Part shown: piece after piece, positions 37,037 to 44,741 of the stretch | Position numbering within the stretch: position 1 is the first letter of the stretch | Layout of the letters: each line of letters begins with the position of its first letter | Origin: Hyphomicrobiales bacterium | GTDB taxonomy: Bacteria; Pseudomonadota; Alphaproteobacteria; Rhizobiales; Beijerinckiaceae | Reading direction: 5' to 3' | DNA length: 64,000 bases | NCBI GenBank assembly: GCA_027484605.1 | Contig: JAIXSR010000005.1 | Coordinates: 1-64,000 of the forward strand | Translations under genes and position numbers: made by a program | The notes under the pieces: model-generated | The model's database searches: none | The model's input: the letters and a program-made list of their open reading frames with translations, nothing else | What the model was told of the DNA's origin: nothing

Positions 37037-38221
37037 TCAGGCGGCGGGCCGGACGGTTTCCAGGAACTGCTTCATCCGCACAAGCGCCCGCTCGATATTC
37101 TCGAGCGAGTTGGCATAGGAGAGCCGGATATAGCCCTCGCCATGGATCCCGAAATCGGGCCCGCCGATTGTGGCGACCCCCGCTTCCTCCAGCAATTGCG
37201 CGGCGAGCTTCTTGGCCTTCCAGCCTGTCGCCTTCACATTAGGATAGGCATAGAAGGCCCCCTTCGGTGTCAGGCAAGTGACATTCGGCAGGGAATTGAG
37301 GCCGGCCACGACGGCCTTCCTGCGCCGGTCGAATTCGGCCAGCATCGAGGCCACGGCATCCTGCGGGCCTGTCAGCGCGGCGATTCCGGCCCATTGCGCA
37401 GAGGCATTCACGCAGGAATAGGAATTGACGGCGAGCTTGCGCGCGGCCTCGTAGGCGGCTTCGGGCCAGACCGACCAGCCCATGCGCCAGCCTGTCATGG
37501 CATAGGTCTTCGACCAGCCATTGAGGAGGATCAGACGGTCCCGGATCTCCGGATAGGAGAGCAGGGTGACATGCTCCTCGCCGTCATAGGTCATCTGGTC
37601 ATAGATCTCGTCCGACATGATGGCGACGCGCGGGAAGCGGGCGAGGCCGGCGATGAGCTTGTCGATCTCGGCCTTCGGTGTCACGCCGCCCGTCGGGTTG
37701 GCCGGCGAATTGATGATCAGCAGCCGCGTGCGCGGGGTGATCAGGCCGAGGGTTTCCTCGGCGGAGAAGGCGAAACCGTTTTCCTCGCGGATCGGAACCG
37801 GAACCGGGGTCGCGCCGGTGAATTCGATCATCGAGCGGTAGATCGGGAAGCCGGGATCCGGATAGAGGATCTCGACGCCCGGCTCGCCGAACATGGTGAT
37901 CGCCATATACATCGTCACCTTGCCGCCCGGCACGATCATCACCCGGTCGGGCGAGATCGTGGCGCCGAAACGGCGGTGGAGATCCTCGGCCACGGCCTCG
38001 CGGCAGGGAAGGATGCCGGTGGCGGGGGTGTAGCCGTGATGGCCGTCACGCAGGGCCTTGATGGCGGCCTCGACGATATGCGGCGGGGTGGGGAAGTCGG
38101 GCTGGCCGATCCCCAGATTGATGATGTCGCGGCCCTGGCGCGCCAGCTCGGTGGCGCGGGCGAGGACAGCGAAGGCGTTTTCCTCGCCGATGCGGGCGAA
38201 GGACGGCACGATATCGAGCAT
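37037..38221 (-). CDS. Class I/II pyridoxal-phosphate aminotransferase
   Basis: This 394-residue enzyme is a fold-type I aminotransferase. Landmarks are INLGIGQPDFPTPPHIVEA at about 35-53, GHHGYTPATG, NSPANPTGG at about 170, SDEIYDQMTYDG at about 203-214 and the PLP lysine in NGWSKTYAMTGWRMGW at about 232-247. Substrate specificity is not evident. The ATG at 38221 is the natural start; the frame stays open antisense to the next gene as far as 40276, but that is a shadow. It is divergent from the dehydratase and may be co-transcribed with the CoA-ligase-like gene. Confidence 0.92.
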   Translation of the reverse strand: MLDIVPSFARIGEENAFAVLARATELARQGRDIINLGIGQPDFPTPPHIVEAAIKALRDGHHGYTPATGILPCREAVAEDLHRRFGATISPDRVMIVPGGKVTMYMAITMFGEPGVEILYPDPGFPIYRSMIEFTGATPVPVPIREENGFAFSAEETLGLITPRTRLLIINSPANPTGGVTPKAEIDKLIAGLARFPRVAIMSDEIYDQMTYDGEEHVTLLSYPEIRDRLILLNGWSKTYAMTGWRMGWSVWPEAAYEAARKLAVNSYSCVNASAQWAGIAALTGPQDAVASMLAEFDRRRKAVVAGLNSLPNVTCLTPKGAFYAYPNVKATGWKAKKLAAQLLEEAGVATIGGPDFGIHGEGYIRLSYANSLENIERALVRMKQFLETVRPAA

Positions 38222-38302
38222 GGCAGTTTCCTGTTTCCGGGCCCCTGAAAATATCTGCACGATCCCGACGGGACGCGCTTGATTTTTGCCGTCATCGTGA
38301 GC

Positions 38303-38358
38303 GATCTTGCGGACAAGATCAATCATCATACGATAGCTGCCGACGAGATTGTCGGTAG
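38303..38358. promoter_or_regulatory. Two candidate operators in the aminotransferase/dehydratase gap
   Basis: The 180-base divergent gap holds a perfect inverted repeat GATCTTG-N4-CAAGATC at 38303-38320 and a second CTGCCGAC-N6-GTCGGTAG at 38337-38358 with one mismatched pair. Their centres are 36 bp apart. This arrangement suggests a dimeric regulator controlling both flanking genes, but no regulator gene is adjacent. Confidence 0.6.
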
Positions 38359-38401
38359 CGTCGTTGCGGCGGGGGCAACCCGCCGCCCAGGGAGGCACGA
38401 G

Positions 38402-40210
38402 ATGGCGAAGAAACCCACCAAGGCAAAGATCGCGCGGCTTCGCTCCCGCGACTGGTTCGACAATCCCTCCAACCCCGACATGACCGCGCTCTATCTCGAG
38501 CGCTACCTGAATTACGGCCTGACGCGCGAGGAACTGCAATCGGGCAAGCCGATCATCGGCATCGCCCAGACCGGGTCGGATCTCTCGCCCTGCAACCGGC
38601 ATCATATCGTGCTGGCCGAGCGCATCCGCGAAGGCATCCGCGAGGCCGGCGGCATCGCGCTGGAATTCCCGGTCCATCCGATCCAGGAAACCGGCAAGCG
38701 GCCTTCGGCCACGCTGGACCGCAACCTCGCCTATCTCGGCCTGGTCGAGATCCTCTACGGCTATCCGATCGACGGTGTCGTGCTGACCACGGGCTGCGAC
38801 AAGACCACTCCGGCCTGCCTGATGGCGGCGGCGACGGTCGATATCCCGGCGATCTCGATCAATTCCGGCCCGATGCTCAATGGCTGGTTCAAGGGCGAGC
38901 GGACCGGCTCCGGCACCATTGTCTGGAAGGCCCGCAACCTGATGGCGGCCGGCGAGATCACCTACGAGCAGTTCGTGGAACTCGTGGCCTCCTCGGCGCC
39001 CTCGACCGGCCATTGCAACACGATGGGGACCGCCTCGACCATGAACAGCCTCGCCGAGGCGCTCGGCATGTCGCTGCCCGGCTCGGCCTCGATCCCCGCG
39101 CCCTATCGCGAGCGCCAGCAGGCCGCCTATGAAACCGGCAAGCGCATCGTCGACATGGTCTGGGAGGATCTCCGTCCATCCAAGATCATGACGCGCAAGG
39201 CTTTCGAGAACGCGATCCGCGTGAATTCGGCGATCGGCGGCTCGACCAATGCGCCGATCCATCTCAATGCGATTGCCCGCCATCTCGGCGTGAAGCTGGA
39301 CAATAACGATTGGGAGACGATCGGCTACGAGGTGCCGCTTCTCGTCAACCTGCAGCCCGCCGGCGAATATCTCGCCGAGGAATATCACCGCGCCGGCGGC
39401 GTGCCGGCCGTGGCGGCCGAGCTGATCGCCGAGGGGCTGATCCACGAGGATGCGCTCACGGTCAACGGCAAGACCTTCGGCACGAACAACAAGGGCAGGT
39501 TCGCCTCCGACCGGAACGTGATCAAGCCTTTCAAGCAGCCGCTCAAGGCGAAGTCGGGCTTCCTCAACCTGTCCGGCAACCTGTTCGACAGCGCGATCAT
39601 GAAGACGAGCGTGATCTCGGAGGAATTCCGCAAGCGCTATCTCGAGAACCCCAAGGATCCGATGGCCTTCGAGGGCACGGCCTTCGTGTTCGACGGACCG
39701 GAGGATTATCATCACCGGATCGACGATCCCGCCCTGAAGATGGGCGAGGATGCCGTTCTCTTCATGCGCGGCACCGGGCCGATCGGCTATCCCGGCGCGG
39801 CCGAGGTCGTGAACATGCGGCCGCCGGCCTATCTCATCAAGAAGGGCATCACGGCCTTGCCCTGCATCGGCGATGGCCGGCAATCCGGCACTTCGGGTTC
39901 GCCGTCGATCCTCAATGCGACGCCGGAAGCTGCGATCGGCGGCGGGCTGGCCATCCTGCGCTCGGGGGACCGGGTTCGGATCGACCTCAACAAGCGTTCG
40001 GCCGATATTCTCATCTCGAAGGAGGAATATGACAGCCGCCGTGCCGAGCTGGCCGCCAATGGCGGCTACAAGTATCCGCGCAGCCAGTCGCCCTGGCAGG
40101 ATATCCAGCGCAAGCTGGTGGGCGGGCTTGCCGAAGGCATGGTTCTCAAGCCGGCGGTCAAGTACAAGCGGATTGTCCGCACCCACGGAACCCCGCGGGA
40201 CAATCACTGA
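38402..40210 (+). CDS. IlvD/Edd-family dehydratase, sugar-acid type
   Basis: This 602-residue Fe-S dehydratase removes water from a dihydroxy acid. The three cluster cysteines are in [10 protein letters not shown] at about 67, [12 protein letters not shown] at about 130 and [11 protein letters not shown] at about 203. [18 protein letters not shown] at about 281 and [15 protein letters not shown] at about 498 are also family hallmarks. The opening [19 protein letters not shown] and the neighbours resemble the arabonate/xylonate-type sugar-acid dehydratases more than the isoleucine-valine enzyme. The SDR and DenD-like genes downstream support a sugar-acid catabolic role, by inference. Confidence 0.9.
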   Translation: MAKKPTKAKIARLRSRDWFDNPSNPDMTALYLERYLNYGLTREELQSGKPIIGIAQTGSDLSPCNRHHIVLAERIREGIREAGGIALEFPVHPIQETGKRPSATLDRNLAYLGLVEILYGYPIDGVVLTTGCDKTTPACLMAAATVDIPAISINSGPMLNGWFKGERTGSGTIVWKARNLMAAGEITYEQFVELVASSAPSTGHCNTMGTASTMNSLAEALGMSLPGSASIPAPYRERQQAAYETGKRIVDMVWEDLRPSKIMTRKAFENAIRVNSAIGGSTNAPIHLNAIARHLGVKLDNNDWETIGYEVPLLVNLQPAGEYLAEEYHRAGGVPAVAAELIAEGLIHEDALTVNGKTFGTNNKGRFASDRNVIKPFKQPLKAKSGFLNLSGNLFDSAIMKTSVISEEFRKRYLENPKDPMAFEGTAFVFDGPEDYHHRIDDPALKMGEDAVLFMRGTGPIGYPGAAEVVNMRPPAYLIKKGITALPCIGDGRQSGTSGSPSILNATPEAAIGGGLAILRSGDRVRIDLNKRSADILISKEEYDSRRAELAANGGYKYPRSQSPWQDIQRKLVGGLAEGMVLKPAVKYKRIVRTHGTPRDNH

Positions 40211-40213
40211 GCC

Positions 40214-40561
40214 ATGGCAGGCAAGGCAGGACAGGCATCGCGGCATTTCCGGCTGCTGCCGGAATGGCTGGGCCAATCCGGCCTCTGGATCCGGGATGAG
40301 GCCGATGGCGTGTTCGACGCCATCGGCGCGGAGGAAGCCGGGTTCAGCGAGGATCTGGCCGATCGTCTCGAGGACTGGATGGACGAGTTCGATTCCATCT
40401 ACGACGAGGATGATCCCAAGGCTTCCGCCTTTGCCAGCCAGGCCGATTTCGACCGCTGGCGCCAGGAGGGGGAGGCGATTGCCGCCGCCCTCCGGGCCGA
40501 ACTCCCGCCCGGGGACAGGCTGGAGATGATCCTTCCCGAAACCCTGGTGCCAATCGCATGA
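40214..40561 (+). CDS. Hypothetical acidic protein
   Basis: I do not recognise this 115-residue protein. It is strongly acidic, with a DEFDSIYDEDDP cluster at about 57-68, and has no signal peptide or membrane helix. It starts 4 bases after the dehydratase stop and overlaps the next gene by four bases (ATGA), so it is translated as part of the same operon. It reads like a small cytoplasmic helper protein. Confidence 0.75.
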   Translation: MAGKAGQASRHFRLLPEWLGQSGLWIRDEADGVFDAIGAEEAGFSEDLADRLEDWMDEFDSIYDEDDPKASAFASQADFDRWRQEGEAIAAALRAELPPGDRLEMILPETLVPIA

Positions 40562-41229
40562 CCGATCTTTCCGGATGGACGAGCCGGCCCCTGCCCGAAC
40601 GCCGGAGCCTCGAGGGGCATTATTGCCGGCTGGAGCCGCTCGATGCGGCGCGGCATGGTGACCAGCTCTTTGCCGCCTCGATGGCGCCGGGCGCCGAGGA
40701 ACGGCACCTTTATCTCTTCGAGGGGCCGATGGACCGGGCCCCGTTCCAGGCGTGGCTGGAAGGTCGCGCGGCCTCGCAGGATCCGCTGTTCTTCGCCGTG
40801 ATCGACAAGGCCACCGGCCGCGTCGAGGGCCGGCAGACCCTGATGCGGATCGACCCCGCCCATGGTGTGATCGAGATCGGCTCGATCCTCTGGGGGCCGG
40901 CGATGGCGCGTAGCCGGATCGCGACCGAGGCGCTGTTTCTCTTCGCCGCCTATGCGTTCGACGGGCTCGGCTATCGCCGCTTCGAATGGAAATGCAACGA
41001 TGCGAATGAACCCTCGAAGCGCGCCGCCCTGCGCTTCGGGTTCAGCTTCGAAGGCCTGTTCCGCCAGCATATGGTGGTCAAGGGCCTCAACCGCGATACG
41101 GCCTGGTATTCGATGATCGACCGGGAATGGCCTTCCTTGCGGGAAGGCTACCAGGCCTGGCTCCATCCGGACAATTTTGACAGCAACGGCCAGCAGAAGG
41201 CTCGTCTCGAGACCTTCCTCAAGGGCTGA
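40558..41229 (+). CDS. GNAT-family N-acetyltransferase (RimJ/RimL-like)
   Basis: This 223-residue protein has the plan of the RimJ/RimL branch of GNAT enzymes: a strand near LEGHYCRLEPLD, the core IEIGSILWGPAMARSRIATEA at about 100-120 (where the acetyl-CoA loop is expected), FEWKCNDANEPSKRAALRFGF at about 140-160 and a C-terminal FEGLFRQHMVVKG. The acyl-acceptor is unknown. It overlaps the acidic protein gene by four bases and precedes the SDR gene by 14 bases. Confidence 0.85.
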   Translation: MTDLSGWTSRPLPERRSLEGHYCRLEPLDAARHGDQLFAASMAPGAEERHLYLFEGPMDRAPFQAWLEGRAASQDPLFFAVIDKATGRVEGRQTLMRIDPAHGVIEIGSILWGPAMARSRIATEALFLFAAYAFDGLGYRRFEWKCNDANEPSKRAALRFGFSFEGLFRQHMVVKGLNRDTAWYSMIDREWPSLREGYQAWLHPDNFDSNGQQKARLETFLKG

Positions 41230-41243
41230 CAGGAGGACAATCC

Positions 41244-41990
41244 ATGGCAGGGCGTTTGAAGGGAAAGGTGGCGGTGGTCACGGCTGCGGGGGCCGGGATC
41301 GGGCAGGCCATCGCGATGGCTTTCGTGGCCGAGGGGGCGAAGGTGTTCGCCACCGACATCAATCGTGCGGCACTCGATGTGATCCCCCGCGCGCGGAAGA
41401 TGAAACTCGACGTGCTGAGCGACAAGGCGGTCGCGCGGTTCGCGGAGAAGGTCGGTCCGATCGACATCCTCGTCAATGCGGCGGGTTTCGTGCATCACGG
41501 CACCATTCTCGACTGCGATGACAAGGCCTGGGAATTCTCCTTCGACCTCAACGTGAAATCGATGCACCGGATGACGAGGGCCTTCCTGCCCGGCATGCTG
41601 GAGAAGGGTCGTGGCTCCATCGTCAACATCGCCTCGGGCGCCGGCTCGGTGCGCGGTATCCCGAACCGCTATGTCTATGGCGCCACCAAGGCGGCGGTGA
41701 TCGGCCTGACCAAGGCCGTCGCGGCGGATTTCATCAAGAAGGGCATCCGGGCCAATGCCATCTGCCCGGGGACGATCCAGTCGCCCTCGCTCGACCAGCG
41801 CATCGCCGACCTGGCCAAGGCCAGCGGCCAGAGCCTCGAGGCGGTGCGGCAGGCCTTCATCGACCGGCAGCCGATGGGCCGGCTCGGGATGGCAGAGGAA
41901 ATCGCCATGCTCGCGGTCTATCTCGGCTCGGACGAGGCGAGCTACACGACCGGCCAGATTCACCTTGCGGATGGAGGCTTTGCGCTATGA
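41244..41990 (+). CDS. SDR-family oxidoreductase
   Basis: This 248-residue short-chain dehydrogenase has TAAGAGIGQAIA at about 13-24 for NAD(P), NAAG at about 76, the catalytic Ser in NIASGAGS and YVYGATKAA at about 141-149. The sequence AICPGTIQSPSLDQRI and the C-terminal TGQIHLADGGFAL resemble dehydrogenases of 2-keto-3-deoxy sugar acids and 3-hydroxybutyrate (DHRS6/BDH2-like). Given the dehydratase upstream, a keto-deoxy sugar acid is a reasonable substrate, but this is inference. It overlaps the denD-like gene by four bases. Confidence 0.88.
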   Translation: MAGRLKGKVAVVTAAGAGIGQAIAMAFVAEGAKVFATDINRAALDVIPRARKMKLDVLSDKAVARFAEKVGPIDILVNAAGFVHHGTILDCDDKAWEFSFDLNVKSMHRMTRAFLPGMLEKGRGSIVNIASGAGSVRGIPNRYVYGATKAAVIGLTKAVAADFIKKGIRANAICPGTIQSPSLDQRIADLAKASGQSLEAVRQAFIDRQPMGRLGMAEEIAMLAVYLGSDEASYTTGQIHLADGGFAL

Positions 41991-42967
41991 AGATCCTGAT
42001 CCTCGGCGGCGCCGGGATGGTTGGACGGAAGCTGGCCGAAAGGCTGGCGGGGGATGGTCGCCTGGGCGGCATCCCGATCAGCCGGGTCGTGCTGCATGAC
42101 ATCGTCATGCCTGCCGCCCCCAAGGGCGCGACATTCCAGGTCGAATGCCTCGCTTCCGATTTCTCGCTTCCGGGCGGGGCGGAGCGCCTTGTCGCCTCGC
42201 GGCCGGATGTCATCTTCCATCTCGCCGCGATTGTCTCGGGCGAGGCGGAAGCGGATTTCGAGAAGGGCTACCGGATCAATCTCGACGGCACGCGGATGCT
42301 GTTCGACGCGATTCGCCGGATCGGCGACGGCTATCATCCGCGCGTCGTCTTCACCTCGTCGATCGCGGTGTTCGGCGCGCCCTTCCCCGAGGCGATCGGC
42401 GACGAGTTCTTCAACACGCCGCTGACCAGCTACGGTACCCAGAAGACCATCGGCGAGCTCCTGCTGGCCGACTACACCCGGAAGGGGTTCTTCGACGGGA
42501 TCGGCATCCGGCTGCCGACGATCTGCGTGAGGCCGGGCCTGCCGAACAAGGCGGCCTCGGGCTTCTTCTCGAATATCTGCCGCGAGCCGCTGGCGGGCAA
42601 GGAGGCGGTCCTTCCGGTCTCCGAAGAGGTGCGCCACTGGCATGCCTCGCCGCGCGCCGCTGTCGGGTTTCTCGTGCATGGCGCGACGATCGATACGGCC
42701 AAGGTCGGCCCGCGCCGCAACCTGACCATGCCGGGCCTGTCCTGCACGGTGGGCGAGCAGATCGAGGCGCTGCGGCGTGTCGGGGGTGACAAGGTCGTCG
42801 CGCGGATCCGGCGCCAGCCCGATCCGGTAATCGAGAAGATCGTTGCCGGGTGGCCGAGGAATTTCGATGCGCGGCGTGCTGTCGCCCTCGGTTTCCGCGC
42901 CGAAGCCACGTTCGACGAGATCCTCAAGGTGCATGTCGAGGACGAACTCGGCGGCCAGATCGCCTGA
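41987..42967 (+). CDS. denD: D-erythronate dehydrogenase-like epimerase-family protein
   Basis: This 326-residue extended SDR protein has GGAGMVGRKLAERL at about 6-19, FHLAAIVSGEAEADFEKGY at about 75-93 and the YxxxK pair in SYGTQKT at about 145-151. The sequence pattern matches DenD, which oxidises D-erythronate in four-carbon acid sugar catabolism. The usual partners (DenH, OtnK/OtnC-type genes) are not next to it here. It is translationally coupled to the SDR gene and ends at a strong terminator. Confidence 0.85.
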   Translation: MKILILGGAGMVGRKLAERLAGDGRLGGIPISRVVLHDIVMPAAPKGATFQVECLASDFSLPGGAERLVASRPDVIFHLAAIVSGEAEADFEKGYRINLDGTRMLFDAIRRIGDGYHPRVVFTSSIAVFGAPFPEAIGDEFFNTPLTSYGTQKTIGELLLADYTRKGFFDGIGIRLPTICVRPGLPNKAASGFFSNICREPLAGKEAVLPVSEEVRHWHASPRAAVGFLVHGATIDTAKVGPRRNLTMPGLSCTVGEQIEALRRVGGDKVVARIRRQPDPVIEKIVAGWPRNFDARRAVALGFRAEATFDEILKVHVEDELGGQIA

Positions 42968-42981
42968 GGGGAAAGCAGGAA

Positions 42982-43004
42982 GGGGAGCCGCCGGCTCCCC
43001 TTTT
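42982..43004. terminator. Terminator after denD
   Basis: A perfect 8-bp stem (GGGGAGCC/GGCTCCCC, 3-nt loop) is followed by TTTT on the plus strand. It also lies just past the stop of the convergent hydroxyacid dehydrogenase gene, so it can serve both. Confidence 0.9.
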
Positions 43005-43007
43005 CCG

Positions 43008-43979
43008 TCAGCGGCGGATCGGCCAGGGTGTCTCGGTCACCGGGGTCAGCGGACCCTTGCCTTCCGAGAAGCTGATGATGTTGTCGACCACCAGCTGGCC
43101 CATCTTGTTCCGGGTGTAATGCGAGCCGGAACCGACATGCGGCAGCAGCACGACATGTTCCATCCCGAACAGGGCCTCGGGAACATGCGGCTCGTTCTCG
43201 AAGACATCGAGCCCCGCCGCGCCGAGCTTGCCGGCAGCCAGAAGCTCGACCATGGCCGGCTCGTCGACGAGCGTGCCGCGGGCGACATTGATCAATGTTC
43301 CGCTCGGGCCGAGCGCTTCCATGACCGCACGGCTGACGATGCCCTTCGTGCCCGGGCCGCCCGGGGCGATGACCATCAGGATGTCCACATCCCGCGCCAT
43401 CTCGACCAGATCGCCGTAATAGCGATAGGGGATATCCGGCTTCGGATTGCGGCTGTGATAGGAGAGGGTCAGGCCGAAGGCTGCGGCGCGCTGGGCGATG
43501 GCCGAGCCGATCCGGCCGAGGCCGAGAATGCCCATCTTCTTCTCGCGCAGGGAGGCCGTAAGCGGGAAGGGGCCTTCCTTCGTCCAGCGGCCGTCGCGCA
43601 GGTAGCGATCGGCCTGCGGCAGGCGGCGGATGGTGGCGATGAGCAGGCCGAGCGCAAGATCGGCCACTTCGTCGGTCAGGACATCCGGCGTGTTGGTGAC
43701 GACGATGCCGTTCTTGCCGGCCCAGGCGGCATCGACGCTGTCATAGCCCACGCCGAAATTGCCGACGATGCCGAGATTGGGAAAACGCTGCATCAGCGCC
43801 GCGTCGATCTTGCCATGGCCGGACCCGCCGACCATGCCGCGGATCCGGTCGCGATGGCTGGCGAAGAAGGCTTCCTTGTCGGCGATCTCGTGCAGCTTGT
43901 GCACGGTAAAGCGCGCCTCAAGACCTTCCCGGATCAATGCCATGACCGGGCCGGTCATCAGGATTTCAAAATCGGACAC
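43008..43979 (-). CDS. D-2-hydroxyacid dehydrogenase (NAD-dependent)
   Basis: This 323-residue enzyme is of the glyoxylate/hydroxypyruvate reductase type. The NAD fold is GILGLGRIGSAIAQRAAAFG at about 150-169. The catalytic Arg is in INVARGTLVDE at about 230, the Glu in FENEPHVP and the His in LLPHVGSGSHYTR at about 285. I choose the GTG at 43979 (MSDFEILMTG), with AGGGAG eight bases upstream, because the residues further upstream do not belong to the family. It faces the denD operon and may act in the same hydroxyacid metabolism. Confidence 0.9.
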   Translation of the reverse strand: MSDFEILMTGPVMALIREGLEARFTVHKLHEIADKEAFFASHRDRIRGMVGGSGHGKIDAALMQRFPNLGIVGNFGVGYDSVDAAWAGKNGIVVTNTPDVLTDEVADLALGLLIATIRRLPQADRYLRDGRWTKEGPFPLTASLREKKMGILGLGRIGSAIAQRAAAFGLTLSYHSRNPKPDIPYRYYGDLVEMARDVDILMVIAPGGPGTKGIVSRAVMEALGPSGTLINVARGTLVDEPAMVELLAAGKLGAAGLDVFENEPHVPEALFGMEHVVLLPHVGSGSHYTRNKMGQLVVDNIISFSEGKGPLTPVTETPWPIRR

Positions 43980-44107
43980 CCGAACTCTCCCTTGAATGCT
44001 CTGTCCGCCCTCGGACTTGGCGGCGTTGGCTCCACTAGAGCCTGACAGGCAGGACAATTCAACCGGCTGCAGCAGGATTTCCGTTGCGCAGCGCGCGGCC
44101 GGGAGGG

Positions 44108-44599
44108 TCACTCGGCCTCGTCGGCCTCATCCTCGGCCAGCGCCTCGGCATCCAGATCAGGATCGAGCTGCTCGCCCAGCTGCCGGGTTATGCGCCGGAG
44201 CGACTTGCGCAGGCGCTTGGCTTCCTTGCTGTCGAAGATATCGGAGATCTCGGCTTCCAGCTGGGCCGTGGCGATCTCGATCTTCTCGAGCTTGTCGATC
44301 CCTGCCTCGGTCAACCGGACGCGGACGACCCGGCCATCCGCGGATTTGGCCTCGCGCTCGACAAGGCCCTGCGCCGCCAGCCGGGCGATGGTTTTCGACG
44401 CGGTGGGCGGCCGGACATGCAGGGTGCGCGACAGGTCACCCATCGACATTCCGTCACGGTTCTGCGCAAGGATCTGAAGTGCCTGCTCCTGGCCCGGGAA
44501 CAGGCCGATCTCCCCGAGCAGGGTCGCCATGCGCGTCCGGTGCAACCGTGCCGCAAGGACAAGCTGGAACCCGATCGACTTCCGCCCAGGATGCTTCAT
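44108..44599 (-). CDS. MarR-family transcriptional regulator
   Basis: This 163-residue winged-helix regulator shows ILAQNRDGMSMGDLSRTLHV and RPPTASKTIARLAAQGLVERE (about 40-80) and the wing SADGRVVRVRLTEAG at about 83-97. It has a very acidic C-terminal tail (DPDLDAEALAEDEADEAE). The ATG at 44599 (MKHPGRKS) has a G-rich ribosome site; the frame upstream is a shadow. It is divergent from the P-type ATPase gene, with a clean inverted repeat between them, so it probably regulates that gene. Confidence 0.88.
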   Translation of the reverse strand: MKHPGRKSIGFQLVLAARLHRTRMATLLGEIGLFPGQEQALQILAQNRDGMSMGDLSRTLHVRPPTASKTIARLAAQGLVEREAKSADGRVVRVRLTEAGIDKLEKIEIATAQLEAEISDIFDSKEAKRLRKSLRRITRQLGEQLDPDLDAEALAEDEADEAE

Positions 44600-44684
44600 G
44601 CCCCGCCCCTTTGACCCGGCTCTCCCGGATCTGTTCCGATGTCCCTGATCAAGGCCAGGGTCATTCGCTTCCGTTTCGCCGATA

Positions 44685-44703
44685 CTCTGGCTAAATACCA
44701 GAG
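44685..44703. promoter_or_regulatory. Candidate operator between the MarR and P1B-ATPase genes
   Basis: A perfect inverted repeat CTCTGG-N7-CCAGAG, with an AT-rich centre (CTAAATA), lies 38 bases before the ATPase start. It fits a MarR dimer site. A CueR-type operator is not seen here. Confidence 0.6.
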
Positions 44704-44741
44704 AACTTCCTATCCGAACGACACAATTCAATGACAGGACG

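Noticed and set aside
37037-40276. A continuous 1,079-codon minus-strand frame running from the aminotransferase through the whole dehydratase gene
   Set aside because: The part beyond 38221 is antisense to the well-identified IlvD/Edd gene and reads as low-complexity Arg/Gly/Asp/His sequence. It is a shadow caused by high GC content, not a fusion protein.
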